Source: Streptomyces sp. NRRL F-2664
GTDB lineage: Bacteria > Actinomycetota > Actinomycetes > Streptomycetales > Streptomycetaceae
Assembly (NCBI RefSeq): GCF_000719345.1
Contig: NZ_JOFX01000008.1
Location: 109,425 to 173,424 of the forward strand
Direction of reading: 5' to 3'
DNA length: 64,000 nucleotides
Below are positions 42,335 through 53,659 of this stretch, one piece after another. Made by a program: the position numbers and the translations under genes. The notes under the pieces are model-generated. The model worked only from the letters and a program-made list of their open reading frames with translations, was not told the origin of the DNA and searched no databases. Numbering within the stretch: position 1 is the stretch's first letter; every line of letters begins with the position of its first letter.

Positions 42335-42856
42335 GTGACCTCTCTGAGCATTCATCAGTCGTCTGATGGGTATGTACCGGTTCCCCGTGCCGAGGTGGCG
42401 GTGGAGTGGGCGACGGGGATGGTGATGGCCCTGGTGCCCTGCGGTGCCCGTGAGGCGCGGCTCGTCCTGGCGGCCGCTGCCGAGCTGGCCCAGGCGCCGG
42501 TGGCGGACTTCGCGGCCGCGGTGGTGGCGGGCGGGCACGGGCAGCCGGTACCCGCCCGCTGGCGGCGCGCCCTGCGCCGGGCGGTCGCGGCCCTGCTGGC
42601 TCCCCGGCCCGGCCCGGACGGCGGCCCGGGCGTACGGGACGCCCGGGGTGTGGGGCTGCTGCCCAGCCGCACCCGCACGGAGGAGGTCCTCATCCGGTTC
42701 CGGACCTGCCGGGAGCGGCTCGCCGCCGCCCCCGGCGACGGGGCGGCCCGCAGCGCGATGGACGACATCGCCTACACCCTGTGCGTCCTGATGGGCCGGT
42801 CGACCGTCCACGAGGCGGTCCTGGCGGCCGAGCTGCACCTGGCGGGGCGCGACTGA
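42335..42856 (+). CDS. DUF5133 protein
   Basis: GTG at 42335 with AAAGGA upstream. 173 residues: N-terminal ~70 (VEWATGMVMALVPCGAREARLVLAAAAELAQ, ANTAR-like helical pattern) and a C-terminal DUF5133 block, LPSRTRTEEVLIRFRTCRERLAAAP and MDDIAYTLCVLMGRSTVHEAVLAAE. The family occurs in Streptomyces with unknown function; a remnant of another copy is present at 37.6 kb. Confidence 0.75.
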   Translation: MTSLSIHQSSDGYVPVPRAEVAVEWATGMVMALVPCGAREARLVLAAAAELAQAPVADFAAAVVAGGHGQPVPARWRRALRRAVAALLAPRPGPDGGPGVRDARGVGLLPSRTRTEEVLIRFRTCRERLAAAPGDGAARSAMDDIAYTLCVLMGRSTVHEAVLAAELHLAGRD

Positions 42857-42928
42857 CCTGCGCGGGCGGCGTCGGGGTACGGGGGCCTCCGGGGCCTGCC
42901 CCGGCCGCGGTGCCGCCCGGGCCCGGCC

Positions 42929-43192
42929 TCAGGCGTCGTCCCGGGCGTCGTCCGAGGCGCCGTCGTCGAGTGCGGAGGCGAAGCCGATGCACTCGACGTC
43001 GATCTGGTCGGCCAGCTCCGTCAGGACTCCGGAGAGGTCGCCGGCGGTCTCGCGGTCACCGCCCAGCTCGCCGGCCTCGGCCGATTCCACCCAGTCCGCC
43101 GCGAGACGGCGCAGCAGGGTGGTCACGTGGTCGGCGGGGATCAGCAGGACGCCGTCCGACGCGGGGATCAGCGGTATCGACACGTGGATCAT
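42929..43192 (-). CDS. Small conserved actinobacterial protein (DUF6213-like)
   Basis: 87 residues from ATG 43192: MIHVSIPLIPASDGVLLIPADHVTTLLRRLAADWVESAEAGELG, then LTELADQIDVECIGFASALDDG. A short alpha-beta protein repeated across Streptomyces genomes; the DUF6213 assignment is from memory. No function is known. Confidence 0.65.
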   Translation of the reverse strand: MIHVSIPLIPASDGVLLIPADHVTTLLRRLAADWVESAEAGELGGDRETAGDLSGVLTELADQIDVECIGFASALDDGASDDARDDA

Positions 43193-43358
43193 GGCAAGCC
43201 CTCCCGGAGAACCCTTGTCAGCGGCGGCTACCCGGTCGGCGGCCGGCCAATCCACAGGGCCCCGCCGCGGGGCGTACACGGGCGGCTCCGTGTGCCGGGT
43301 CCCGCCAGGGGTAGGCGCGGGGCGTACCGGACCGTCCGCACACCAGCAGGGAGTGATC

Positions 43359-43682
43359 ATGCCTCGCGGTTCCAGCCCCAAGCGGGAGCGCCAGTACGAG
43401 CACATCAAGGAGAGCGCCGAGGAGCGCGGCGAGAGCCCCGAGCGGGCGAAGGAGATCGCCGCGCGGACGGTGAACAAGGAACGGGCGCGCGCCGGCGAGT
43501 CGAAGACCGCGAGCCGGACGTCGCTGGAGGACATGTCGTCCTCGAAACGCGGTGGACAGCGCTCCCACAAGGGGGCCCAGGGCCCGACCTACGACCAGCT
43601 CTACCAGGAGGCGCGGCGCAAGAACCTCCACGGCCGTTCCTCCATGGACAAGGCCGCGCTCAAGCGGGAGCTGGGCTACTGA
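43359..43682 (+). CDS. Plasmid-stabilisation-like small basic protein
   Basis: ATG at 43359 with CAGGGAG upstream. 107 residues, very charged: RQYEHIKESAEERGESPERAKEIAARTVNKERARAGES (a motif shared by many short actinobacterial proteins annotated as plasmid stabilisation) and a C-terminal DQLYQEARRKNLHGRSSMDKAALKREL of Rho-N/SAP-like type. It may bind DNA or RNA. There is no plasmid-partition gene nearby, so the annotation has historical meaning only. Confidence 0.75.
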   Translation: MPRGSSPKRERQYEHIKESAEERGESPERAKEIAARTVNKERARAGESKTASRTSLEDMSSSKRGGQRSHKGAQGPTYDQLYQEARRKNLHGRSSMDKAALKRELGY

Positions 43683-43719
43683 GCCGGACCGCCGACCCGA
43701 GAACCAGGAGGAGCACGCG

Positions 43720-43971
43720 ATGACACGACACGGGCAGGGCCACGAAGGCCGGCGGCGGACCACTCCGTCGCAGGCTCCGGGTGAGAGCGGCGACCGTGAG
43801 GCCCGCCGCGAGGCCGACGAGGCCGTCGTAGGCGGTCCGGGCGGCTCGGGCAGCTCCGGCGCTGGCGGCCATTCCGCCAAGCAGCAGCGGCCCGGCACCG
43901 GGCGGGAGGAGCAGACCCGCCCCCAGCCCCCGCGCGACGACCGCACACCGCCCGGCGCGGAGGACGGCTGA
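43720..43971 (+). CDS. Disordered hydrophilic protein
   Basis: ATG at 43720, with AGGAG at 43708. 83 residues, almost entirely Gly/Arg/Glu/Pro/Gln, without hydrophobic core. It follows the previous gene by 37 bp in the same direction and is likely co-transcribed. It may be a small stress-related disordered protein; no function can be read. Confidence 0.5.
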   Translation: MTRHGQGHEGRRRTTPSQAPGESGDREARREADEAVVGGPGGSGSSGAGGHSAKQQRPGTGREEQTRPQPPRDDRTPPGAEDG

Positions 43972-44053
43972 GGCGCACGGTCGGCCGGACAGCTCTTGCG
44001 CCGGTCGGCGCATTCGGCGGATGATCGCGCCGCTCGCGGGGTAACCGCAGGGC

Positions 44054-45148
44054 GTGATCACATTCGGCGTCGAAGAGGAATACCTCCTGGTGGACCCGGT
44101 GACGGTGCTGCCGGTCCCCGGGGCCGAGTACGTGCGCGGTGCGGCCGGTCTCGGGCCGCTCGCGGAGGACGACGAGGTCCAGGACGAACTGCTCCAGGCT
44201 CAGGTGGAAGTCGCCACACCGGTCTGCACGGAGCTGGAGGAGGTGGGCGGCCACCTGCTGCGCCTGCGGCACGCCGTCGCGTCCGCCGCGGAGGAGCACG
44301 GCTGCCGGGTGGCGATGGCCGCGGCCGCGCCGCTGAGGTCCACCTCGGCGGTGCCGGTCACCCGCAAGCCCCGGTACCTGAGGATGGAGGACCAGGCCCG
44401 GCAGCTGGTGGACGAGCAGCTGATCAACGGGATGCACGTCCACGTGGGGGTGCCCGATCCGGAGACCGGCGTCGCGGTGCTCAACCGGATCCGCGTCTGG
44501 CTCCCCACGCTGCTGGCGATGTCGGCGAACTCTCCCCTCTGGGACGGCAAGGACACCGGGTTCGCGAGCTGGCGGACGATCGTCTTCGGCCGGTGGCCGG
44601 TGAGCGGCCCGCCGCCGTACTTCGACGGGTTCGCGGACTACGAGCAGCGGATCGACGCCCTCGTCGCCTCGGGGGTGATCGCCGACCGCGGCCAGCTGTA
44701 CTGGCAGGCGCGGTTGTCCGACCGCTTCCCGACGGTCGAGGTGCGTTGCCTGGACGTGCAGTTGCGCGCCGACGACGCGGTGATGCTGGCCGGCCTGGTC
44801 CGCGCACTGGTCGCGGTCGCCCTCGCCGAGGAGAAGGCGGGGGTCGCGCCGGTGCGGTGCCGGCCGGAACTGCTGCAGGCGGCCAACTGGCACGCGGCCC
44901 GGCACGGCCTGAACTCCACCCTGGTCGATCCCGACGGGCGCTGCCGCAGCAGCGGCGACGTACTGTCCTCCCTGCTCGCCCATGTCGCTCCGGCGTTGGC
45001 GGAGTCCGGCGACGAGCGCGAGGTGTCGTCCCTCGTCCACCGGCTCCTCCAGGAGGGGACGCCTGCGGACCGGCAGCGCCGTGCCCTGCGGGAGGGCGGG
45101 ATGCCGGCCCTGCGGAACCTGATCGTCGGCGACTCCCCCACCGGCTGA
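44054..45148 (+). CDS. YbdK-type carboxylate-amine ligase (glutamate-cysteine ligase 2 family)
   Basis: GTG at 44054. 364 residues. The family start [16 protein letters not shown] and the blocks [46 protein letters not shown] and [26 protein letters not shown] are diagnostic of GCS2/YbdK ATP-dependent ligases. E. coli YbdK has weak glutamate-cysteine ligase activity; in Streptomyces, which make mycothiol, the true acid and amine are unknown. Single gene between small hydrophilic genes and the AraC unit. Confidence 0.88.
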   Translation: MITFGVEEEYLLVDPVTVLPVPGAEYVRGAAGLGPLAEDDEVQDELLQAQVEVATPVCTELEEVGGHLLRLRHAVASAAEEHGCRVAMAAAAPLRSTSAVPVTRKPRYLRMEDQARQLVDEQLINGMHVHVGVPDPETGVAVLNRIRVWLPTLLAMSANSPLWDGKDTGFASWRTIVFGRWPVSGPPPYFDGFADYEQRIDALVASGVIADRGQLYWQARLSDRFPTVEVRCLDVQLRADDAVMLAGLVRALVAVALAEEKAGVAPVRCRPELLQAANWHAARHGLNSTLVDPDGRCRSSGDVLSSLLAHVAPALAESGDEREVSSLVHRLLQEGTPADRQRRALREGGMPALRNLIVGDSPTG

Positions 45149-45216
45149 GACGGCGCCCGGCCCGGGTGGCGCCGGGCCCCGGGGAGGGCGGTGCGCACCG
45201 TGCGATGCTGGTGCGT

Positions 45217-45705
45217 ATGACCCTGGAAGACCTCGTGAGGCTGCGGCGCGCCCGGGACGTGATCGACCGCGACTACGCGCAGCCACTGGACGTTCCGGCC
45301 CTCGCGAAGGTCGCCCTGATGTCGCCCGGGCACTTCTCCCGCAGCTTCCGCGCCGCCTTCGGGGAAACTCCGTACAGCTATCTGATGACGCGCCGCGTGG
45401 AGCGCGCGAAGGCACTGCTGCGGCGGGGCGACCTGAGCGTGACGGAGGTCTGCTTCGCCGTCGGGAGCACCTCGCTGGGGTCCTTCAGCTCCCGCTTCAC
45501 CGAGCTGGTCGGGGAGAGCCCGAGCTCCTACCGGGCGCGTCCGCACGGAGCGGGCGAGGCCGTCCCCGCGTGCGTCGCCAAGTTCATGACGCGACCGGTC
45601 CGGGGCCGTGAACCGGGCCCGGGTGGGGAACAGGTCCCGGGCGGGGAACCGGTCCGCCGTGGACCGATCAGGAATGGAGAAGCGGAATCGGCGGGCGCCT
45701 CGTAG
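45217..45705 (+). CDS. AraC-family regulator, DNA-binding domain only
   Basis: ATG at 45217 (MTLEDLVRLRRARD; ATG 45205 is an alternative). 162 residues: the double HTH is at about 5-105, with LDVPALAKVALMSPGHFSRSFRAAFGETPYSYLMTRRVERAK and SVTEVCFAVGSTSLGSFSSRFTELVGESPSSYR. The tail (110-162) is Pro/Gly-rich and binds nothing known. Short SoxS/MarA-like AraC regulators without a sensing domain are usually controlled by their own expression level. It is followed after 10 bp by a VOC gene and by a UvrA-like gene. Confidence 0.88.
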   Translation: MTLEDLVRLRRARDVIDRDYAQPLDVPALAKVALMSPGHFSRSFRAAFGETPYSYLMTRRVERAKALLRRGDLSVTEVCFAVGSTSLGSFSSRFTELVGESPSSYRARPHGAGEAVPACVAKFMTRPVRGREPGPGGEQVPGGEPVRRGPIRNGEAESAGAS

Positions 45706-45715
45706 CGTCGGAGCC

Positions 45716-46129
45716 ATGAACATCAACCTCGCGCAGTGCTTCATCGCAGTGGACGACCACGACAAGGCGATCGCGTTCTACCGCGACGTCCTCGGCCTGG
45801 AGGTACGCAACGACGTCGGGTTCGAGGGAATGCGCTGGGTGACCGTCGGCTCGCCCTCGCAGGACGTCGAGATCGTCCTCGAACCGCCGCTCGCCGACCC
45901 CGGCGCCCCCGCCGCGGACCGGCAGGCCATGGCGGAACTGCTGGCCAAGGGCATGCTCCGCGGCGTCATCTTCAGCACCGACGACGTCGACGCGACCTTC
46001 GAACGCATCCGGGCCGCCGGCGGCGAGGTCATGCAGGAGCCGATCGACCAGCCGTACGGGGTCCGCGACTGCGCCTTCCGGGACCCGGCGGGCAACATGC
46101 TGCGCTTCAATCAGCCCCGCAAGCAGTAG
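45716..46129 (+). CDS. VOC/glyoxalase-like protein in an AraC operon
   Basis: 137 residues from ATG 45716. A single VOC unit: [80 protein letters not shown]. The His/Glu metal residues are partly kept (the final Glu is replaced in MLRFNQP). Linkage with AraC and UvrA-like genes resembles the bleomycin-resistance-type VOC proteins that bind a drug. Confidence 0.85.
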   Translation: MNINLAQCFIAVDDHDKAIAFYRDVLGLEVRNDVGFEGMRWVTVGSPSQDVEIVLEPPLADPGAPAADRQAMAELLAKGMLRGVIFSTDDVDATFERIRAAGGEVMQEPIDQPYGVRDCAFRDPAGNMLRFNQPRKQ

Positions 46130-46219
46130 GAACCACACGGCCCGACGGCCCGGTCACGGCCGGGCCGCCCGGCGCGACCGTGACCGCGGCCCGCCCCATG
46201 GATGAAAGAGACGTCAAGC

Positions 46220-48604
<2,385 letters not shown>

Positions 48605-48618
48605 CCCCGCTGCGGTTC

Positions 48619-48653
48619 CCGCGGTCCCCCGGCACTGCCGCCGGGGGCCGCGG
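48619..48653 (+). terminator. Hairpin terminator of the UvrA-like operon
   Basis: CCGCGG-T-CCCCCGGC (48619-48633) pairs with GCCGGGGG-CCGCGG (48640-48653), a 14-bp stem with one bulged T, loop of six, 15 bp after the stop. Confidence 0.75.
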
Positions 48654-48763
48654 CACGCGCGACGACCGTCACGGGATCCCGCCAACTCTCCACGATCCGG
48701 CACGAGTTGCCACTGCGCTGACTATGTTCTCCGGGGCACGCCAGTTCGCCCCAGGAGGTCAGA

Positions 48764-51316
48764 TTGCAGTCCAGGCGCTCCCTCGCGCTCTCCCGCCTCT
48801 TACGCCGCTCCCACCTGCTCATAGCCTTCGCCCTCGGCTCCCTGATGATCGGCCTGACACCCTGGCTCGCGGTCACGAGCACCGCGGCCGGCCGCACCCC
48901 GGGGCCACGGGCCGCCCCCGTCCCCACCGACCAGCAGGCGGCGGTGCAGTCACCGCACCACGGCGTCGCACCGGCGAACGCCATGGAACCCGCGGCTCCC
49001 GTCCTCGACCGGGCCGGATGGACGGCCACGGCGAGCGACGAGGAGACCGCCGGGGAGAACGGCCGCGCCGCCAACGTGCTCGACGGCGACACCAACACCA
49101 TCTGGCACAGCAAGTGGACCGCGCCGGCCGCCCCGCTGCCGCACAGCATCACCATCGACATGCACCGCACCGCCGTCGTCTCCGCCCTCGTCCACCGCCC
49201 CCGCGGTGACGGACCCAACGGCCGCGTCGGCGAGTACGCGATCCACGTGAGCCCGGACGGTCAGAACTGGGGCACCCCCCTCGCCACCGGCACGCTCGCG
49301 GACGACGCCACCGCCAAGACCCTCGGCTTCGCCCCGACGGGTGCCCGGTTCGTACGCCTGACGGCACTCACCGAGGCCGGCAACCGCGGCCCGTGGACCT
49401 CGGCCGCCGAGATCAACCTGCTGGGCGACCCCGGCACCCCCGCCGCCACCGTCGACCTGCCCCGGTCCGGATGGACGGCGACGGCGAGCGACGAGGAGAC
49501 CGCCGGCGAGAACGGCCGCGCCGCCAACGTGCTCGACGGCAACGCGAACACCATCTGGCACAGCAAGTGGACCGCGCCGGCCGCCCCGCTGCCGCACAGC
49601 ATCACCATCGACATGCACCGCACCACGGTCGTCTCCGCCCTCGTCCTCCATCCCCGCACTGACGGGCCGAACGGACGCGCGGGCGCCTACGCCGTCACGA
49701 CCAGCACCGACGGCACCGCCTTCGGCACCGCGGTCGCCTCCGGGACCTGGCGTGACGACGACACCGTCAAGACCGCCACCTTCACCCGGCCCGAGCAGGC
49801 CCGCTTCGTGCGCCTCACGGTGACCAGCGAAGCCGGCGGCCGCGGCCCGTGGACCTCGGCGGGCGAGATACGCCTGAGCGGACCGGCCAGCCCCGCCGTG
49901 CACGGCTCCTGGGGCCGGATCATCGGCTTCCCGCTGGTGCCCGTGGCCACCGCCGCCCTGCCCGGGGACAAGCTGCTCGCGTGGTCCGCGTACGCGGTCG
50001 ACCGCTTCGGCGGCAGCAACGGCTACACCCAGACGGCGATCCTGGACCTGAAGACCGGCAAGGTCACACAGCGCCGCATCGACAACACCGGCCACGACAT
50101 GTTCTGCCCCGGCATAGCCATGCTGGCCGACGGACGGGTCCTCGTCACCGGCGGCAGCAACGCAGAGAAGGCCGGCATCTACGACCCGGCCAGTGACTCG
50201 TGGTCGACGACCGCCAGTATGGGCATCGCCCGCGGCTATCAGGCCATGACGCTGCTCTCCACCGGCGAGGCCTTCGTCCTCGGCGGGTCCTGGAGCGGGA
50301 ACGCCGACACCGACAAGGCCGGCGAGGTCTGGTCGCCGGCCACCCGTACCTGGCGCACACTCCCCGGCGTGCCGGCGGCCCCGGCACTGACGGCAGATCC
50401 CGCCGGCCCCTACCGCGCCGACAACCACATGTGGCTGCACGCCACTTCGGGCGGCAAGGTCCTGCAGCTGGGGCCCAGCAAGCAGATGAACTGGATCTCG
50501 ACCGGCGGCCAGGGCTCCATCACCCCGGCCGGCACCCGGGCCGACAGCCAGGACGCCATGACCGGCAACGCCGTCCCCTACGACATCGGCAAGCTGGTCA
50601 CGCTGGGCGGCTCGCCCGCGTACCAGGACTCCCCCGCGACGCGGCGGGCGTACACCGTCGGCATCTCGGGCAGCCAGGTCCAGGCGGCCCGGACCGGGGA
50701 CATGGAGTACGCCCGCGCGTTCAGCAACAGCGTCGTCCTGCCGGACGGCAAGGTGGCCGTCTTCGGCGGTCAGGCCTATCCGGTGCCGTTCAGCGACGCC
50801 ACCTCGGTCCTGACGCCCGAGCTGTGGGACCCGGCGACCGGCAGGTTCACCCCGCTCGCCACCATGGCCGTCCCGCGCAACTACCACAGTGTGGCCAACC
50901 TGCTGCCGGACGGCCGGATCTTCTCCGGCGGCGGCGGCCTGTGCGGCGACTGCGCGACCAACCATCCCGACGGGGCGGTCTTCACGCCGCCCTACCTGCT
51001 CAACGCGGACGGCACGCCGAAGCCGCGGCCGGCCGTCACCGGGGGCGTGCCCCCGCGGGCGGCTCCCGGGACCACGCTCACGGTGAGCACCGACTCGGCG
51101 GTGGCGTCGTTCGTCCTCATGCGGGCGGCGGCCGCGACCCACTCCACCGACAACGACCAGCGGCGGGTCCCGCTCGTGTCCACCCCCGCGGGTACGGGCG
51201 GGTACACGGTGGCGATCCCCGCGGACACCGGTGTGGTGCTGCCGGGCACGTACATGCTCTTCGCCCTGGACGCCCAAGGGGTGCCGAGCATCGGGAAGTT
51301 CATCACCGTCTCCTGA
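48764..51316 (+). CDS. Secreted galactose oxidase with two tandem CBM32 (F5/8 C) domains
   Basis: TTG at 48764 follows AGGAGG at ideal spacing. 850 residues: N-terminal membrane/signal helix (about 15-40), CBM32 one (~83-220) and two (~234-372), near-identical in parts; kelch beta-propeller and C-terminal Ig domain. All galactose-oxidase copper-radical residues are present: C448 in HDMFCPG (thioether partner), Y492 in ARGYQ, W510 in GGSWSG, Y707-H708 in NYHSV and H793 in THSTDNDQRR. It should oxidise primary alcohols (galactose C6 or others) to aldehydes with H2O2 release. A TTA codon (codon 13) makes expression bldA-dependent. GlxA of other Streptomyces acts in tip-glycan and morphology; this enzyme is closer in layout to fungal galactose oxidase. 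Confidence 0.95.
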   Translation: MQSRRSLALSRLLRRSHLLIAFALGSLMIGLTPWLAVTSTAAGRTPGPRAAPVPTDQQAAVQSPHHGVAPANAMEPAAPVLDRAGWTATASDEETAGENGRAANVLDGDTNTIWHSKWTAPAAPLPHSITIDMHRTAVVSALVHRPRGDGPNGRVGEYAIHVSPDGQNWGTPLATGTLADDATAKTLGFAPTGARFVRLTALTEAGNRGPWTSAAEINLLGDPGTPAATVDLPRSGWTATASDEETAGENGRAANVLDGNANTIWHSKWTAPAAPLPHSITIDMHRTTVVSALVLHPRTDGPNGRAGAYAVTTSTDGTAFGTAVASGTWRDDDTVKTATFTRPEQARFVRLTVTSEAGGRGPWTSAGEIRLSGPASPAVHGSWGRIIGFPLVPVATAALPGDKLLAWSAYAVDRFGGSNGYTQTAILDLKTGKVTQRRIDNTGHDMFCPGIAMLADGRVLVTGGSNAEKAGIYDPASDSWSTTASMGIARGYQAMTLLSTGEAFVLGGSWSGNADTDKAGEVWSPATRTWRTLPGVPAAPALTADPAGPYRADNHMWLHATSGGKVLQLGPSKQMNWISTGGQGSITPAGTRADSQDAMTGNAVPYDIGKLVTLGGSPAYQDSPATRRAYTVGISGSQVQAARTGDMEYARAFSNSVVLPDGKVAVFGGQAYPVPFSDATSVLTPELWDPATGRFTPLATMAVPRNYHSVANLLPDGRIFSGGGGLCGDCATNHPDGAVFTPPYLLNADGTPKPRPAVTGGVPPRAAPGTTLTVSTDSAVASFVLMRAAAATHSTDNDQRRVPLVSTPAGTGGYTVAIPADTGVVLPGTYMLFALDAQGVPSIGKFITVS
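48800..48802 (+). other. TTA leucine codon (bldA control point)
   Basis: Codon 13 of the galactose-oxidase gene is TTA (in the context CTC-TTA-CGC-CGC). Streptomyces reads UUA only with the developmentally controlled tRNA from bldA. It is the only in-frame TTA I noticed in the supported genes of the window (eye scan, not computed). Confidence 0.8.
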
Positions 51317-51338
51317 CCCGGGGACGCGGACTCCCCCG

Positions 51339-51381
51339 CCCGTGCCACCCGTCGTGGCCGGATCACGACGGGTGGCACGGG
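51339..51381 (+). terminator. Very strong terminator after galactose oxidase
   Basis: CCCGTGCCACCCGTCGTG (51339-51356) pairs perfectly over 18 bp with CACGACGGGTGGCACGGG (51364-51381), loop of seven, followed by TGTTC. Confidence 0.9.
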
Positions 51382-51432
51382 TGTTCGGGCCACCCGGCTC
51401 CCCGTGCCGCCGCCCGCAGGTACGGTTCGCGC

Positions 51433-52161
51433 ATGGACGTTTCCACCATGCAATCGAGTGACGACGTGGTACAGCCGGCAGCGGTCGTCAAGGACATCGC
51501 CCGCCGGCAGCTGGCGCGAGCGGGGGCGGCCGGACTCTCCCTGGACGTCGTGGCGCGCGACGGCGGTCTGGCCGTCACCGCTGTGGAAGCCGTCTTCCCG
51601 CACCGCGACGACCTGCTGACCGCCCTGGTCATCGACGCCTACGACGCGTCCGGTGCCGCGATGGAGCAGGCCGACCGGACCGCCGCGCAGGCCGGTGCAC
51701 CGGCGGGCGCCCGGCTCCTCGCGGCCGCTCGGGCGCTGCGGCAGTGGTCCTTCGCGCACCCCGCCGAATTCACTCTGATCTACGGCTCGCCCGTGCCCGG
51801 CTACCACGCCCCGCAGGACACCGTACCGCCCGCCTCGCGTACGCCCGCGGTGCTCGCCGGGATCCTGCGGTCGGCCCTGGAGGGTGGGGAACTCACCCCG
51901 CCCCGGCGGACGGTGCCCGGCCCGCCGCTGCTGCGGGCCGAGGCCCTGCAGCTCTTCGGCGGTGCGCCCCCGGCTCCCTTCTCGGACCTCGTCGAACGCG
52001 GCATCGCCCTGTGGAGCAGCCTGATCGGGCTGCTGGTGTTCCAGGTGTTCAGCCGGACCCACGACAGCGTCCGGGACGAGGCCGCCTACTTCGACTACGC
52101 CGTCGCCGTGACGGCGGAGACCGTCGGGCTCGTGGTCCCGCTGGAAGAGGGCGAGCGCTGA
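51433..52161 (+). CDS. TetR-family regulator
   Basis: ATG at 51433. 242 residues: a TetR-type HTH at about 20-65 (VKDIARRQLARAGAAGLSLDVVARDGGLAVTAVEAVFPHRDDLLTALVIDAY) and a TetR_C_13-like effector domain with FAHPAEFTLIYGSPVPGYHAP and SLIGLLVFQVFSRTHDS. It ends one base before the start of the MAB_1171c-like membrane protein, so they form one unit; the usual repressor role is inferred. Confidence 0.85.
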   Translation: MDVSTMQSSDDVVQPAAVVKDIARRQLARAGAAGLSLDVVARDGGLAVTAVEAVFPHRDDLLTALVIDAYDASGAAMEQADRTAAQAGAPAGARLLAAARALRQWSFAHPAEFTLIYGSPVPGYHAPQDTVPPASRTPAVLAGILRSALEGGELTPPRRTVPGPPLLRAEALQLFGGAPPAPFSDLVERGIALWSSLIGLLVFQVFSRTHDSVRDEAAYFDYAVAVTAETVGLVVPLEEGER

Positions 52162-52162
52162 C

Positions 52163-53359
52163 GTGAACGCCATCCGCACCCTCTGCTTCGCGACAGCCGC
52201 GCTCTCCTCCTACGCCGCGCTGTTCTACCGGCTCTCCCAGGTCCGGCGCAGCTGGCGGGACGGCGCCTACCGCGCGCTGATCGCCACGCTGCTGCTGCAG
52301 TGCCTCACCTTCACCATGGGCGCCGTCGCCATGGGCGGCGGGAGCTTCCTGGGCGTGGGCAACCTGGCCATCCTCATCATGCACCTGGCCGCCGTCGCCT
52401 TCTGCGTCGCCGCGCAGATCATCCTGCTGCGCTGGGCGGCGACGGACGAGGCGGCGGCTCGCGGGACCCGGTACTGGCTGATCATCGGCATCGTCCTCGA
52501 CGTGCTGCTGACGGTCCTGTTCTTCCTCGCCGACGGCCCGGGCCGTCCGCTGTCCGACTTCGACGGCACCAGCCGGCCGCTGCTGCTCACCTACCTCCTG
52601 GTCTTCATCGTCTCCCAGGCGGTGCCGTGCGTGACGATCTACCGCCAGTGCGGCCCGTACGCCCGGATGACGGACAACGCCTCGCTGCGGCAGGCCCTGC
52701 GGATGCTGTCGGTCGCGGCCGTGGTGCTGTTCCTCTACTGCACGGCCCGTACGGTCAACATCCTGACCGCGGCCGCCGGGGTCGACATCGGCGCCTGGAA
52801 GCTCGCCTCGAACATCTTCAGCGCCTCGGGAATCGTGATCCTTTCCCTGAGTCTGATCAACTCCCTCTGGGGACCGCCCGTTTCGCGACTCGTGGAGTGG
52901 GCCCGCAGCTACCGGTCCTACCGGGCGCTGCACCCGCTCTGGCGCGACCTGTACGAGGCTTCGCCGGACATCGCGCTGGAACCGCCGGGGGCCTCGGTGT
53001 CCGACCTCAACTACCGGCTGCACCGGCGCGTGGTCGAAATCCGGGACGGCTGGCGGGACTTGCGGCCCTACATCGACCGGGGAGCCAACTCGGCCGGCGG
53101 CGCTGCGGCGGCGGCCGCGGGTACGGGCGGTGCGGCGGGCGGGGGTACGGGCGGGGAGGCCGGTGCGGAACTGCGGCAGGCCTTCGCCGAGGCGGCGCAG
53201 ATCAGACAGGCCCTGCAGGCGAAGCGGACCGGGATCGTCCCCGATCACAGCAAGGACGCGGGCGATTTCGACGACCGCGACACCGACAACTTCGTGGCGG
53301 AAGTCGCCTGGCTCACCCAGGTGGCCGCCGCCTACAGTAAGCTCTGCAAGGCGAGTTGA
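52163..53359 (+). CDS. MAB_1171c/DUF6545-like seven-helix membrane protein
   Basis: GTG at 52163, one base after the tetR stop. 398 residues: seven membrane helices in the first 250 (ALSSYAALFYRLSQVRRSW, LIATLLLQCLTFTMGAVAMGG and so on to SNIFSASGIVILSLSLI), then a cytosolic domain (WRDLYEASPDIALEP, DLNYRLHRRVVEIRDGW), a Gly/Ala insert and a terminal helix. The family is often annotated as a putative transporter next to XRE and ImmA genes in actinobacteria, as here (XRE-ImmA start 300 bp downstream). Function is unproven. Confidence 0.75.
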   Translation: MNAIRTLCFATAALSSYAALFYRLSQVRRSWRDGAYRALIATLLLQCLTFTMGAVAMGGGSFLGVGNLAILIMHLAAVAFCVAAQIILLRWAATDEAAARGTRYWLIIGIVLDVLLTVLFFLADGPGRPLSDFDGTSRPLLLTYLLVFIVSQAVPCVTIYRQCGPYARMTDNASLRQALRMLSVAAVVLFLYCTARTVNILTAAAGVDIGAWKLASNIFSASGIVILSLSLINSLWGPPVSRLVEWARSYRSYRALHPLWRDLYEASPDIALEPPGASVSDLNYRLHRRVVEIRDGWRDLRPYIDRGANSAGGAAAAAAGTGGAAGGGTGGEAGAELRQAFAEAAQIRQALQAKRTGIVPDHSKDAGDFDDRDTDNFVAEVAWLTQVAAAYSKLCKAS

Positions 53360-53364
53360 GAGCT

Positions 53365-53400
53365 CCCGCCCGGTTTGCATCCCCCGTCAAACCGGGCGGG
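53365..53400 (+). terminator. Terminator of the tetR/membrane-protein operon
   Basis: CCCGCCCGGTTTG (53365-53377) pairs perfectly with CAAACCGGGCGGG (53388-53400), loop of ten, followed by CTTCTCCCGTT. It separates this unit from the XRE-ImmA unit. Confidence 0.88.
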
Positions 53401-53535
53401 CTTCTCCCGTTCCCCCGTGTTTCTTCGGGCCGGACGGGTGGCTTCCGCCCGGACTGGCCCGGCCCATCCCCCGAGGGCCGGGCCAGTCCGATCTCTGCAG
53501 CAACCCGACCCCGTTTCCCCCGTGAGTCGCGTTAG

Positions 53536-53629
53536 CTGACAGCTATCGGCGAGACCCAACGTTGGCGGAGTCCCGGCCAATTGTCAACTGACCGCTATTC
53601 TGGGAAAGTGACGGATAGCCAAGGGCTAT
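53536..53629 (+). promoter_or_regulatory. Repeat-bearing promoter region of the XRE-ImmA pair
   Basis: CTGACAGCTAT (53536-53546) recurs as CTGACCGCTAT at 53588-53598, 52 bp (five helix turns) apart. Closer to the start, ATAGCC-AAG-GGCTAT (53615-53629) is an inverted repeat ending 30 bp before the XRE ATG. This AT-richer DNA has CCAATTGTCAACTGACC and TATTCT elements and is the likely promoter with autoregulatory sites for the XRE protein. Confidence 0.5.
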
Positions 53630-53659
53630 GCCGAGGAGGTGACGGGAGGAAGGTGCACC

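Noticed and set aside
48950..51277. 775-codon minus-strand frame opposite galactose oxidase
   Set aside because: Antisense to a gene with all catalytic residues conserved; no domain recognised.
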